From Candidatus Aminicenantota bacterium (GTDB lineage: Bacteria; Acidobacteriota; Aminicenantia; Aminicenantales; Aminicenantaceae), in NCBI GenBank assembly GCA_011049545.1, contig DRHQ01000084.1:1-59678 (forward strand): a stretch of DNA of 59,678 bases. Direction: 5' to 3'. Below, piece by piece: positions 1-11,432 of the stretch; position 1 is the first letter of the stretch, and each line of letters starts with the position of its first letter. Below the pieces are notes generated by a model that did no database searches, had not been told where the DNA came from, and saw only the letters and a list, made by a program, of their open reading frames with translations. A program made the translations under genes and the position numbers.

Positions 1-173
1 GCATTTTTCCGAAATAACTCCAGCACCTCTAATACTCTTGAGGCTGATATGTTTAATATTCTTGCCATTTCTCTTCCGCTGTACTTCCTTTCCGGGTTAA
101 GACACATAAGTTTCATCACTGCTATTTTGACCTTGCTTGCAAACAGTTCTTCTAACGTATTATGGAATTTCAT
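1..173 (-). CDS. Winged-helix protein, N-terminal part only (runs off left edge)
   Basis: A reading frame starts at an ATG at 173 and stays open to the left edge (57 codons seen). The peptide begins MKFHNTLEELFASKVKIAVM and continues with a helix-turn-helix-like stretch (YSGREMARILNISASRVLEV). This resembles the N-terminal wHTH that precedes a nucleotidyltransferase (MNT-type) domain in many bacterial and archaeal proteins, where the opening LEELF-S-K-K is common. The catalytic part would lie outside the window, so the function is unproven; a plain transcriptional regulator is the alternative. No clear ribosome binding site precedes the ATG. An inverted repeat at 221-240 lies just upstream. 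Confidence 0.6.
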   Translation of the reverse strand, partial: MKFHNTLEELFASKVKIAVMKLMCLNPERKYSGREMARILNISASRVLEVLELFRKN

Positions 174-220
174 TTACTTAATGTACGTTTTATCGTTCAT
201 ATGATAGATTTATTGCTTAC

Positions 221-240
221 TTGTTCACTTTATCGAACAA
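221..240. promoter_or_regulatory. Inverted repeat, possible operator of the left-edge wHTH gene
   Basis: TTGTTC (221-226) and GAACAA (235-240) are perfect 6-bp arms around an 8-bp AT-rich centre. A related TTTATCG-T/A-TC word occurs at about 189-197 (TTTATCGTTC) and again at 230-237 (TTTATCGAAC). It sits upstream of the start of the left-edge winged-helix gene, so autoregulation is plausible. No binding data; inference only. Confidence 0.3.
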
Positions 241-510
241 TATTATAAATATTTATTTAAAAAAGTGCAAGTAAAGATTTTTTATAAATTGATCTCCTTT
301 CTTTCGGCTCTTCTCTCCAGTATGGAAATATTGCAAGCCAATATTTCATATTTTATTTTAAAAAATGGATTTTCTCAGACAGGAAAATATAAGAATTGAC
401 AACAGAGATGGAAAAAAGAAGACAGGCTACTTTTTCCGGAATAAAGAGGACTTTCCCTGAGGCCAGGCCTTGTCATGGAGAATATAAATCATTCTGCCCC
501 TAATTCAAGC

Positions 511-685
511 ACAATTATTCCAGTGTCATCGCAAGGAGCGAAGAAGATTCCTTCGCTTTGCTCGGAACAGATTAGCGATCTCGTAATAAAAGGTTGAGAT
601 TGCCGCGCTTCGCTCGCAACGACGGATTGCCACACCCTTTCAAGGCTCGCAATGAAATTGTAAAAATATATATTGCGTTTATAAT
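511..685. repeat. Composite palindromic repeat, copy 1 (GAGCGAAG/CTTCGCTC family)
   Basis: The block opens with ATTATTCCAGTGTCATCGC and ends with ATATATATTGCGTTTATA. Between them lie GAGCGAAG-type and CTTCGCTCGC-type inverted words. The same opening and closing words, with a shorter middle, recur at 14066-14184, and a fragment lies at 11131-11168. The structure resembles a small non-autonomous mobile or REP-like element. This copy has extra internal sequence (about 548-580). Confidence 0.7.
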
Positions 686-817
686 AGTAATCTAGGCATC
701 CATATGATAGGACTTGACCCTGATGATGCAGAAAAAATAACCTGTCTCCTTTTTTATATCTTTTTAATATGTTAATAATAAAGGCTTGGACTCATTATTA
801 TGAATTAAAAAAGTTGC

Positions 818-847
818 TTGACAAATATCCTATAATTATGATAGGAT
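818..847 (+). promoter_or_regulatory. Sigma-70-type promoter with overlapping palindrome
   Basis: TTGACA (818-823) is followed after 18 bp by TAGGAT (842-847). The region from just after the -35 box to the -10 box carries perfect 7-bp inverted arms, ATCCTAT (827-833) and ATAGGAT (841-847). A repressor could therefore compete with polymerase here. It lies 37 bp upstream of a 20-codon ORF with a good ribosome binding site. Confidence 0.55.
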
Positions 848-883
848 TAATATTGTATATAAAATCTAGCAAAGGAGAGAAAA

Positions 884-946
884 ATGATAAAATTTACGGT
901 TCCAAGAATTGCACATTGTTCCGAAGGATGTAAGCATTCATCCTGA
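884..946 (+). CDS. Candidate 20-residue peptide gene
   Basis: ATG at 884 follows AAAGGAGAG (871-879) at good spacing and encodes MIKFTVPRIAHCSEGCKHSS, ending in TGA. The peptide has two cysteines in a C-S-E-G-C arrangement and no membrane segment. It has its own promoter-like sequence (818-847) and a hairpin plus T-run terminator (991-1023), so the three parts form one small plus-strand unit among minus-strand genes. The function is unknown. It could be a real micropeptide, a leader ORF, or the remnant of a longer gene; the complete expression context argues against pure chance. Confidence 0.4.
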   Translation: MIKFTVPRIAHCSEGCKHSS

Positions 947-990
947 GTAAGATGTAAAACTGCTCATCTATCCTTCTTCAATATTTTTGT

Positions 991-1023
991 ATGGGTTTGA
1001 TTCATCAAACCCATATTTTTTTT
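991..1023 (+). terminator. Intrinsic terminator of the small-peptide unit
   Basis: ATGGGTTTGA (991-1000) and TCAAACCCAT (1005-1014) form a perfect 10-bp stem with a TTCA loop, followed by eight T residues (1016-1023). The T-run is only on the plus-strand side, so it points at the 884-946 ORF and not at the minus-strand gene ending at 1076. The hairpin is a member of the GGGYTTGAT/ATCAARCCC repeat family found elsewhere in the window. Confidence 0.65.
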
Positions 1024-1075
1024 AGCGTTTTATCTTATCTTTTATTTTATTCGAGAGTCTTGTTTTGTCCTATTT

Positions 1076-1558
1076 TTAAGACTTCGCTGAATTAACGATT
1101 CTTTTGACAATATCGGAACTGGAGCGGCCTTCAAGATAGGGAATGATCTCGACTTCCCCACCCGCGTCTTCAACCTCTCTTTTCCCTACAACCTCCTCTG
1201 GTTTCCAGTCTCCGCCTTTGACTAAAACATCTGGTAGAAGCCGGGCTATGATTTTCTGCGGAGTCTCCTCGGAAAAAGAGGCGAGGTAATCTATATCCTC
1301 GATGGCCGTTAAGATTTCAATCCTCTCTTTCAAAGGAAATATGGGACGTGATGCCCCCTTTATCTTTCTGAGCGAAAAATCGTCATTGACAGCCACGATA
1401 AAAACATCACCCTTTTTCCTGGCTTCCCTGAAAAGATGAATGTGCCCGCTGTGGAGAAGGTCAAAGCAGCCGTTTGTAAAAACAACCTTTTTTCCCATGT
1501 GTTTTAGCTGATTTCTGATCTTCACAAGGTCAGCAAGGTTTTTAAATTTTTTATCCAT
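1076..1558 (-). CDS. rfaE2: D-glycero-beta-D-manno-heptose 1-phosphate adenylyltransferase
   Basis: A cytidylyltransferase-fold enzyme of 160 residues. It transfers AMP from ATP to heptose 1-phosphate, giving ADP-heptose for LPS inner core. Visible signatures are TNGCFDLLHSGH (HxGH box at residues 36-39), the central VKGGDW and the C-terminal GRSSSDIVKRI. It corresponds to the second half of the bifunctional E. coli HldE; the kinase half is absent, as in organisms that split the two activities. It is the last gene of the long minus-strand run, 40 bp after trmN6. No other heptose genes lie nearby. Its presence supports a Gram-negative envelope. Confidence 0.9.
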   Translation of the reverse strand: MDKKFKNLADLVKIRNQLKHMGKKVVFTNGCFDLLHSGHIHLFREARKKGDVFIVAVNDDFSLRKIKGASRPIFPLKERIEILTAIEDIDYLASFSEETPQKIIARLLPDVLVKGGDWKPEEVVGKREVEDAGGEVEIIPYLEGRSSSDIVKRIVNSAKS

Positions 1559-2316
1559 CGCTGAATAAGCTTACTATTTGCTCCTTATAAAAGCTAGATT
1601 AACCTGCCTCGGCATGAATTCTCCCTCGAAATATTTCTTCTGCTTCGGCTGTGTAATTTTCTCCTTTGCCATAAAGAATGAAAGGAGGAAGAATGGCTTC
1701 TTTTTCAGAATAGAAATCGCACTCCGCCAGAAACAGGTTCGGAGGACTATCTTGGCGGGGATAGACAAAACGAATAGATTTTATCTTCAATCCGTTCCTA
1801 TCTATCGCTTGAAATAAATCATCTTTCCTTTTCGCAAGATAAACAAAATAAGCCCTTCCTTCACTTTTGAGCAGTGTCGCTGTTTTTTTTAATATACCAG
1901 AAATATCACATTTCAACTCGTGCTTGGCGATAGATTTTTCCAGGGAAGAACTCAAATGACCTTCCCCCTTTTTAATATAAGGAGGATTCGAAAAGATAAC
2001 ATCGAACTTTTTCCCCGGATGATACTGGCGTAGATCTTCGCGGATTATGGAGATTATTCTTTCAAGATTATTGAGTTTTACATTTCGCCTGGCTATATCC
2101 GCCAAAGCTTCCTGAATCTCCACGGCGGTGATGTGTCTAAAAGGCTTAATGCTCAAAAGAAGAGAAATAATGCCGTTCCCGGCTCCCAGCTCTAAAATAT
2201 CATCAGAGCGCTTTGTTTGAATAAAATCAGCTAAGAGGGGAGCATCTACTGAAAACCGGTATCCCTCTCTCTTCTGCAAGACAAGAATGCGGCCTCGATA
2301 AAAGGAATCAAGAGTC

Positions 2317-5080
<2,764 letters not shown>

Positions 5081-5082
5081 TT

Positions 5083-6600
5083 TTATGCTTTTCCTTCTTT
5101 AAGCCTGGAGTTAAACTCCTTTAAAGCTAAACCTATAGCTTCATCCAGATCTGCACTAAGCTCACGTTTCTCAGCGATTTCCTTCAAAAGCACCGCCTGT
5201 TCCTTTTCAAAAAATGCATAAAGTTTTTCTTCATATTCTTTGATCTGCTCAACTTCAATCTCATCTAAAAATCCTCTATTCCCTGCATAAATTATTAATA
5301 TTTGTTTTTCGACCGGTAACGGGACATACTGATCCTGCTTCAGGACTTCAGTCAATCTTTCGCCTCTATCGAGCTGGGATTGACTCGTCTTATCCAGTTC
5401 TGTGCCAAACTGAGCAAAAGTTACTAACTCCCGGTACTGAGCTAAATCGAGGCGTAATTTTCCCGCCACCTGCTTCATGGCCTTGACCTGAGCATTCCCC
5501 CCAACTCTTGAGACAGATATGCCCACATTGATAGCCGGCCTTATCCCCGCGTTGAACAACTCAGGTTCTAAGTAAATTTGACCGTCTGTGATCGAGATGA
5601 CATTTGTCGGAATATAACCTGAAACATCTCCTGCCTGTGTTTCGATAATAGGAAGCGCAGTCAAAGAGCCCCCTCCATGCTCGTCATTATACTTGGCTGC
5701 TCTCTCAAGCAATCTTGCATGGAGGTAGAAGACATCCCCAGGATAAGCTTCTCTTCCTGGAGGCCGCCTTAAGAGGAGGGATATTTCCCTGTAGGCGGCT
5801 GCATGCTTGGAAAGGTCATCATAGATGAGAAGAACGTGCTGCCCATTATCCCTGAAATACTCTCCCATAGCAACACCGCTGTAAGGAGCGAAGTATTGGA
5901 GAGGCGTAGGATCGCTGGCTGAAGCAGCCACCACTATCGAATAGTCCATCGCCCCATAATCCTCAAGCACTTTTATAATGTAAGCGACCGTGGAATTTTT
6001 CTGACCGATAGCTACATAAATACAGACGACATCCTTACCTTTCTGATTGATGATAGTATCTATGGCAATGGCTGTCTTTCCTGTCTGACGATCTCCTATG
6101 ATGAGCTCTCTCTGGCCTCTTCCTATAGGAATCATGGTATCGATGGCTTTTATGCCGGTCTGCAGAGGCTCCTTCACTGGCTGGCGGTCAACAACACCCG
6201 GCGCTAAGCGCTCGACCACCATGGTGATATCGGTCTTTATTGGGCCTTTTTCATCTAAAGGTATACCCAGAGGATTCACCACTCTCCCGATCAAGGCTGG
6301 TCCGGCCGGAACCTGCATTATCCTGTGCGTGCGTTTTACCAAATCTCCTTCTTTTACAAGATGGCTCTCTCCCAGCAAGACAGAACCAACACTATCTTCC
6401 TCTAAATTCATGGCTAGACCATAAACTCCTTGAGGAAATTCCAGGAGTTCGTTGTACATAACCCTGTCCAGTCCATAAATCCTGGCAATTCCATCTCCAA
6501 CATAAGTTACAGTCCCAACTTCTTTAATGTCGACTTCTGTCTTATATCCCTCGATTTGGCGTTGGATAATTTTACTTATTTCATCTGCTTTAATTTCCAT
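5083..6600 (-). CDS. atpA: F1F0 ATP synthase alpha subunit
   Basis: Non-catalytic nucleotide-binding subunit of F1, 505 residues, full length. The P-loop GDRQTGKT is at residues 169-176, and the conserved [14 protein letters not shown] stretch follows the catalytic-interface region. The N-terminus begins [20 protein letters not shown], as expected for the helix that contacts delta. It follows atpH by 8 bp and precedes atpG by 2 bp. Confidence 0.97.
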   Translation of the reverse strand: MEIKADEISKIIQRQIEGYKTEVDIKEVGTVTYVGDGIARIYGLDRVMYNELLEFPQGVYGLAMNLEEDSVGSVLLGESHLVKEGDLVKRTHRIMQVPAGPALIGRVVNPLGIPLDEKGPIKTDITMVVERLAPGVVDRQPVKEPLQTGIKAIDTMIPIGRGQRELIIGDRQTGKTAIAIDTIINQKGKDVVCIYVAIGQKNSTVAYIIKVLEDYGAMDYSIVVAASASDPTPLQYFAPYSGVAMGEYFRDNGQHVLLIYDDLSKHAAAYREISLLLRRPPGREAYPGDVFYLHARLLERAAKYNDEHGGGSLTALPIIETQAGDVSGYIPTNVISITDGQIYLEPELFNAGIRPAINVGISVSRVGGNAQVKAMKQVAGKLRLDLAQYRELVTFAQFGTELDKTSQSQLDRGERLTEVLKQDQYVPLPVEKQILIIYAGNRGFLDEIEVEQIKEYEEKLYAFFEKEQAVLLKEIAEKRELSADLDEAIGLALKEFNSRLKEGKA

Positions 6601-6608
6601 TTTTCCGT

Positions 6609-7151
6609 CTATCCTTCAGAAATTTCTTCCTTAAGTTTCATCAAATTTCCTTTTATCGAGACATCATAAACAATGTTTTTTCTTCTTACCCAAAGTCCTC
6701 CAACCAATTCAGGATTGATTCTGTACTTCAATATAACCGGTCTTTTTTCCAATAATTCTAACTTTTTTTCTAACTTTTTCCTCTGGTCATCCGTGAAGGG
6801 AACAACAGAAGCCACTTCAAAAGTATAAGTTCCCTTCTGTTCATTCCAAACCTCAGGTAAGGACTCTACGATATCGGGAAATAGTTCAAGTCGATTGTTT
6901 TCAACAAGCAGCAAAATAAACCTTGAAGCTTTTTTGCCAAAAGATTGCTTGGCCAGTACTTCTTCGGCTATCTGTGTTTTTTTTGTCGTCGGCAGGAAGG
7001 GGCTGTAAAGAGTGTCTTTCAGCTTTTGGTGCATGCGGAGAAGCAGAGCAAAATTAGACAACTCCTGGCTGAGGGCCGAAAACTCTGCTTCATTTTTGAT
7101 TGAGTTAACTAACCCTTGAGTGTATCTTTTTATGAGAATTTGATTTTTCAT
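6609..7151 (-). CDS. atpH: F1F0 ATP synthase delta subunit
   Basis: Peripheral-stalk subunit linking F1 alpha to the b dimer, 180 residues, the usual size. Family hallmarks are the N-terminal KRYTQGLVN helix and the C-terminal domain with [26 protein letters not shown] split across about 142-168. Its start lies 47 bp inside the end of the b-subunit gene, an unusually long overlap that should couple translation of the two stalk partners. Confidence 0.93.
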   Translation of the reverse strand: MKNQILIKRYTQGLVNSIKNEAEFSALSQELSNFALLLRMHQKLKDTLYSPFLPTTKKTQIAEEVLAKQSFGKKASRFILLLVENNRLELFPDIVESLPEVWNEQKGTYTFEVASVVPFTDDQRKKLEKKLELLEKRPVILKYRINPELVGGLWVRRKNIVYDVSIKGNLMKLKEEISEG

Positions 7152-7713
7152 AGAGTTCGTCGAGTTTTTCTATGGATCTATCTATAAGAAAAGATTGGTC
7201 TTCAGGACTCATTTTTTTCTTAATTCTCTCTTCTGCCAATGCTGAAGCCAGTTCTGCTGTGTATTGTTTGAGATCTTGGATTCCTGCACGCATCAGCATT
7301 TCAATTTCTTGTTTGGCAAAATATTTTATCTTCTCCGCTTCTTGCTGAGCGAGTTGAATAACTCTCTCCCTTTCTTTTCGGCCTTCAATCTCTGCTTCCT
7401 TCTTTAGCTTCTCTATCTCGTCTTCCAGGGTTGCCAGGCGGGCATTTGCTTCTCGAAGCTTCAGTTCGGCTTCTCTTTGGGCATCTCCTGCTTCTTTAAG
7501 GCCCTGTTCTATCTTCTCGGACCTCTTCTGGAGAAAATTCCGGATAGGCTTATAAAGAAAATAAGCCAAGCCCCCGAATAAAACGATGAAATTGACGGTC
7601 TTCCCTATAAAATCCCTAACATTTGATGAATGTTCTTCATCTGCGGAAACCATGGAGATAAAAAACGGCAATAAAAGCAAAACGAGGAAGATTTTTCTTC
7701 TTGAAGTTTTCAT
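7105..7713 (-). CDS. atpF: F1F0 ATP synthase b subunit with N-terminal signal-like segment
   Basis: Peripheral-stalk subunit, 202 residues. A signal-peptide-like segment (residues 4-24, ending VSA-D) is followed by a short polar stretch, a membrane segment at about 38-56 (TVNFIVLFGGLAYFLYKPIR) and a long charged coiled coil (57-150). b subunits with such an extra N-terminal segment are known in several Gram-negative lineages. It is the second of two consecutive b-type genes, so this and the next form a b/b' pair. Confidence 0.88.
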   Translation of the reverse strand: MKTSRRKIFLVLLLLPFFISMVSADEEHSSNVRDFIGKTVNFIVLFGGLAYFLYKPIRNFLQKRSEKIEQGLKEAGDAQREAELKLREANARLATLEDEIEKLKKEAEIEGRKERERVIQLAQQEAEKIKYFAKQEIEMLMRAGIQDLKQYTAELASALAEERIKKKMSPEDQSFLIDRSIEKLDELYEKSNSHKKIHSRVS

Positions 7714-8126
7714 TCTAAAAGCTTCTGCTCAATTCTTTCGGCCAGCAGCATGGCTTCAGCACTTAATTCTCTCCTCAAGCTCGTGGTCTGCTTCTCTAAC
7801 TTCTCTTGAGCTTTTTCAACCTGACTCCTGTACTCTGTGCTTATTTCCGCTAGCATGCGTTCTCTCTCTTTTAAAGCCTCATGCTTAAGATTATCCTTTG
7901 TCTGCTCGGAGAGAATCCGCGCTGATTTTAGCCTTTCTTCAATTTCACAGACAGTTTTTTCATAGCCTTCTGTAAATTCCTGGAAGGCTTCTTGTCTCCC
8001 TTTAACTTTAGCTTCCCGTTCTTCCATGATCTTCCGAAGAGGATTAAAAAATAATCGTGAGAGGACAAAGACCATAATCCAGACTATTATAAATATAGCG
8101 ATGAAGCTTGCATCAATATCAATCAT
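7710..8126 (-). CDS. F1F0 ATP synthase second b-type subunit (b')
   Basis: 138 residues: a membrane helix at about 6-25 (ASFIAIFIIVWIMVFVLSRL), then FFNPLRKIMEERE, the conserved b-subunit turn, and a coiled coil to the end. It overlaps the start of atpF by 4 bp. Two adjacent b-type genes imply a heterodimeric b/b' stalk. It is the first gene of the atp run on this strand; no a (atpB) or c (atpE) gene precedes it, so the remaining F0 genes must be elsewhere. Only a weak ribosome binding site is visible. Confidence 0.85.
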   Translation of the reverse strand: MIDIDASFIAIFIIVWIMVFVLSRLFFNPLRKIMEEREAKVKGRQEAFQEFTEGYEKTVCEIEERLKSARILSEQTKDNLKHEALKERERMLAEISTEYRSQVEKAQEKLEKQTTSLRRELSAEAMLLAERIEQKLLE

Positions 8127-8358
8127 TTTATAAAAAGAAAGATGAAAGAATTAGGCAAAAAATTTAACATCTTTAGTCTAAAAAAGCAAGCATATCTAGG
8201 AACGTGTAAGCATCTCCATTTCCTTGATAACTGGATGGTATGTTCAGGACAAAGGTTTTAGGAAATAGCTGCAGCGACCATTGAAAAAAGGCTCAGGCTA
8301 TATGGTTCTAAATCACGGATTTGGGGATGCTTCCTGGGGATACTTACATATTTCCTTT

Positions 8359-9663
8359 TTAGAATGGGCCATTAGAAAACATCGCCTTTTTTTTGATTTC
8401 CCCTACTAAATAGAGAGAACCTGCAGCAAGCACACAGCCTTGGGAGCCAGCATTTCGAAGTGCCTTATCTATAGCCTGATTCATGTCTGGTTCCAAGACA
8501 ATTCGATCCTGGAAGCTTTTGGCCTGCTTCTTTATATCTTCTGGCAAGGCTGCCCTGAAGTAAGGGAACCGAGTTAGAATGATTTTTTTAGCCAGGGGAA
8601 ACAGGATATCAGTTATTTTGGCAATTTCTTTATCTCGCATAATAGCAAAGACAAGGATGAGGGGAGAGGACGGAAAATCCTCGAAATATTTTTTTAAAGC
8701 TCGAACCCCTTCTTCGTTGTGGGCCCCGTCCAGAATGACCAGCGGATTACGGGAGACGATTTCCAGACGGCCTTCCCATTTTGTTTTCTCTACACCGCTC
8801 ACAATCTTTTTCTTCTCCAGTCTCTTCCAGGCTGTAGAGAGCTGCTCTGAGGCAGCAATAGCCACAGCTGCATTTTTTCCTTGGTGTTTTCCTTGAAGAG
8901 AGGGCGTGAATGAGTAATCCTCCTTGCCTTTTCTGTAGACAAAAGAATATCCTCTAGCAGTCTTCTGGGTGATAAAACTTTTCTTCCCGGAGAAAACTGC
9001 ATGAAAGGGAGCTTTAAGCTCTTCAGCTCTCTTCTTAATGGTTTCATGGGCTTCGCCTTCCTCAACTCCGCAAACAACAGGAATGCCGCGCTTCGCGATC
9101 CCTGCTTTCTCAAAAGCTATCTCGCTCAGAGTTTCACCCAAAAATTTCTTATGTTCCCCGGAGATGGTGGTAATAACTGAAACAGAAGGTTCCACTACAT
9201 TAGTAGCATCAAATCTACCGCCCATGCCCACCTCCAAAACAGCCATATCCACCTTTTGCTCTTCAAAATAAAGGAAAGCCAAACAGGTGAGCAGCTCAAA
9301 ATAGGTAGGCGGTGAAAGTAATTTTTTCAAAGCGATTAACTGCTCAATTCTCTCCCTGAGGATTGTCAGCCACTTGCAGAAGCTCCGAGGCGGTATGAGC
9401 TTATTTCCGATTTGAATTCTTTCTTCGACTCTAACCAGATGAGGGGAAGTAAAGAGACCCACCCGAAAGTTATGGAGGATTAAAATTTGGGCAAGCATGG
9501 CACAGACAGAACCTTTCCCGTTTGTTCCTGCCACTAAAACCGAAGCGTATTTCTGGTGGGGATTGTCAAAGGAAGAAAGAACGGTGCTTACATTATCCAG
9601 ACCAAACTTAATGCCTAAATTTTGGATTTCTTCGAGATACCTCTGGCATTGCTCGTAGTTCAT
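8359..9663 (-). CDS. folC: Bifunctional dihydrofolate / folylpolyglutamate synthase
   Basis: 434 residues, full length. This Mur-ligase-fold enzyme adds glutamate to dihydropteroate or folates using ATP. The P-loop is GTNGKGSV (residues 47-54). The MAVLEVGMGGRFDATN stretch and the later ILDGAHNEEG are family signatures. The start overlaps the accD stop by 4 bp (ATGA-type), giving the common accD-folC pair. The 232-bp gap to the atp genes downstream holds no gene that I can support. Confidence 0.93.
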   Translation of the reverse strand: MNYEQCQRYLEEIQNLGIKFGLDNVSTVLSSFDNPHQKYASVLVAGTNGKGSVCAMLAQILILHNFRVGLFTSPHLVRVEERIQIGNKLIPPRSFCKWLTILRERIEQLIALKKLLSPPTYFELLTCLAFLYFEEQKVDMAVLEVGMGGRFDATNVVEPSVSVITTISGEHKKFLGETLSEIAFEKAGIAKRGIPVVCGVEEGEAHETIKKRAEELKAPFHAVFSGKKSFITQKTARGYSFVYRKGKEDYSFTPSLQGKHQGKNAAVAIAASEQLSTAWKRLEKKKIVSGVEKTKWEGRLEIVSRNPLVILDGAHNEEGVRALKKYFEDFPSSPLILVFAIMRDKEIAKITDILFPLAKKIILTRFPYFRAALPEDIKKQAKSFQDRIVLEPDMNQAIDKALRNAGSQGCVLAAGSLYLVGEIKKKAMFSNGPF

Positions 9664-10451
9664 TCAGATCTGTTGAGGAAGAGGTTTAAGGCTCTAATAA
9701 TATAAGAGCACATTTTTTTCCTGTTTACTACATCATCAAGCATTCCATGCTCGAGGAGAAACTCAGATCGCTGGAATCCTTTGGGCAGTTTTTCTTTTAT
9801 GGTTTGTTCAATAACCCGGGGTCCCGCAAATCCAACGAGCGCATTTGGCTCTGCGATATTGATATCACCTAACATGGCAAAGCTAGCTGTCACTCCGCCG
9901 GTAGTAGGATCAGCCAGGACAGAAATGAATGGAATACTAGCCTCGTTTAGATTGGCTATCGCAGAGCTTGTCTTCATAAGCTGCATCAGAGAGAGGATAC
10001 CTTCCTGCATTCTTGCACCCCCTGAACAAGAAACAGTGATGAAGGGCAAACGCTCCTTAAGGGATAACTCAGCAGCCCTAGTTATTTTTTCTCCCACTAC
10101 AGAACCCATACTGCCTCCCATAAAGGCAAATTCCATGGCTGAGATAATGACTTTAATCCCTCCCATTTTTCCTTCAGCGTTCAAAACCGCATCAGGAAGC
10201 GACGTGCGCTTTTTGTATTCCTTCAGTCTATCAGAATATTTCTTGCTATCTTCAAACTGGAGAGGGTCCTGAGGAAAAATATTCTGGTCCAATAGACTAT
10301 ATTTGCCATCATCAAAGAACATTGTCAGGCGCTCAGATGCCGATAGTCTGAAGTGGAAGCTGCAGACAGGACATACTGATAGATTATCCAAGATATCCTG
10401 CTTATACAAAATACGACGGCAGTTGTTACATCGAGTCCACAAATTAGACAT
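9660..10451 (-). CDS. accD: Acetyl-CoA carboxylase carboxyltransferase, beta subunit
   Basis: 263 residues, slightly shorter than many AccD proteins (about 280-300). The N-terminal zinc ribbon is intact with C8, C11, C27 and C30 (CNNC and CPVC). The carboxyltransferase core shows VVGEKITRAAELSLKERLP and CSGGARMQEG. It transfers the carboxyl group from carboxybiotin to acetyl-CoA in the cytosol, the committed step of fatty-acid synthesis. AccA is not in the window. It overlaps folC. Confidence 0.93.
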   Translation of the reverse strand: MSNLWTRCNNCRRILYKQDILDNLSVCPVCSFHFRLSASERLTMFFDDGKYSLLDQNIFPQDPLQFEDSKKYSDRLKEYKKRTSLPDAVLNAEGKMGGIKVIISAMEFAFMGGSMGSVVGEKITRAAELSLKERLPFITVSCSGGARMQEGILSLMQLMKTSSAIANLNEASIPFISVLADPTTGGVTASFAMLGDINIAEPNALVGFAGPRVIEQTIKEKLPKGFQRSEFLLEHGMLDDVVNRKKMCSYIIRALNLFLNRSE

Positions 10452-10507
10452 GAATCTTCACTGAATATCCATCAGTTCATTCTGGAAAATCATTTTCTCC
10501 CAAAATC

Positions 10508-10975
10508 CTATTTTTTCTTAAGCATCTCTGTAAGAGTCTCGATCACGGAATCTGGATCTGGAAGCCCTGGAATCTCTGAAATATCTTCCTCTACTTCTCC
10601 TCCCTCCCCGATTAGATCCAACACGCGATTCACTAATTTATCCTGATCATAAGGCTTCTCAAAATAATCAGAAGCGCCAAATGTGCGTAAAGCCTCATTC
10701 CTATACTGATGACCCTTGTAAACTGCTGTAACAATGATAACAGGAACTCTTCCTTTGGTATCTTGGTAGATCTTCTGAGCCAGGTCAAAGCCATGCAATC
10801 TGGGGAGCATAGCTTCAAGGAGGACTAAATCTGGCTCATCGGCTTTAAATTTCTCGTAGGCATCAACACCGTCCATGGATGTCATGACCTCGATTTCATA
10901 GGCTTCAAAAAGCTTGGATAAAGACTCTATGCTTTTTGTATCGTAGTCGACGATAAGAATCTTTTTTCCTGCCAT
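10508..10975 (-). CDS. Degenerate receiver-domain protein (phosphoacceptor Asp replaced)
   Basis: 155 residues: a CheY-like receiver (about 1-120) and a short acidic tail with no DNA-binding domain. The fold hallmarks are present: VD at 9-10, T83 and K107 in FEKPYD. The site that normally reads LLDxMLP reads LLEAMLP (E54), and the second acidic pocket residue is Y11. Normal Asp phosphorylation is therefore unlikely; a Glu can imitate the active state. No histidine kinase is adjacent. The accD start lies 56 bp downstream, so it may be cotranscribed with accD-folC. Confidence 0.8.
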   Translation of the reverse strand: MAGKKILIVDYDTKSIESLSKLFEAYEIEVMTSMDGVDAYEKFKADEPDLVLLEAMLPRLHGFDLAQKIYQDTKGRVPVIIVTAVYKGHQYRNEALRTFGASDYFEKPYDQDKLVNRVLDLIGEGGEVEEDISEIPGLPDPDSVIETLTEMLKKK

Positions 10976-11197
10976 GGCATCTCTTCAAAAGTAAAAATTT
11001 TAGAATAAACCACTTAGATTGTCAATGAATGATGGGGTGGCGCAAGTGGGAATAAAGAGGACAGGCCCCTTTTTCTCGCCCTAGCTTGGCTAAGGCTGTA
11101 GGGTGAAAAAACCGTGAGAAAGGCTTAGCAAGCGTTGTGAGGAGCGAAGCGACGAAGCAATCTCTCCAATAAGGAGAAGATAGCAAAGTCTTGGGAA

Positions 11198-11220
11198 TAA
11201 ATGGGGCCAGGCCCCATTTA
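11198..11220. repeat. Perfect palindrome, AATGGGGCC/GGCCCCATT family
   Basis: TAAATGGGGCC (11198-11208) and GGCCCCATTTA (11210-11220) are perfect 11-bp arms around one A. It is immediately followed by another GGCCCCATTTATTCC half. A related copy with one change lies at 16841-16866 (GGTGCCAGGCCCC). Confidence 0.75.
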
Positions 11221-11373
11221 TTTGGCCCCATTTATTCCTTGGGGCAAAAGCAACATGTTTTTGAACCATATGGCCTGAGCCTTTCTTCAATGGTCGCTAA
11301 AGCTATTTCCCTTAACATATATTTAGATTATAACAATCGGTTATCGCAGATTTGGAAATGCTACGAAGGCTAT

Positions 11374-11409
11374 ATAAAAAAGGAGGAGAACAGGGCTGCT
11401 CTCCTCCTC
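11374..11409 (-). terminator. Intrinsic terminator of the DUF4097 / sigma operon
   Basis: Read on the minus strand, AGGAGGAGA and TCTCCTCCT pair as a 9-bp stem (plus coordinates 11400-11408 and 11381-11389), followed by a run of T (11376-11380 on the plus strand as A). It lies 24 bp beyond the stop of the DUF4097 gene. Confidence 0.7.
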
Positions 11410-11432
11410 GATACGAAAATGAAGTCTGAGTA

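Larger units (their letters stand above)
10976..11432. other. Gene-free stretch with several repeat fragments
   Basis: No gene is supportable here. It holds an 11049-11075 block (GAATAAAGAGGACAGGCCCC), a fragment of the GAGCGAAG composite repeat (11131-11168), the 23-bp perfect palindrome at 11198-11220 with a further partial copy to about 11240, and a terminator at 11374-11409. Confidence 0.7.

Noticed and set aside
11022-11290. Short overlapping ORFs on the minus strand
   Set aside because: They translate repeat palindromes (GGGGCC/GGCCCC and GAGCGAAG words).
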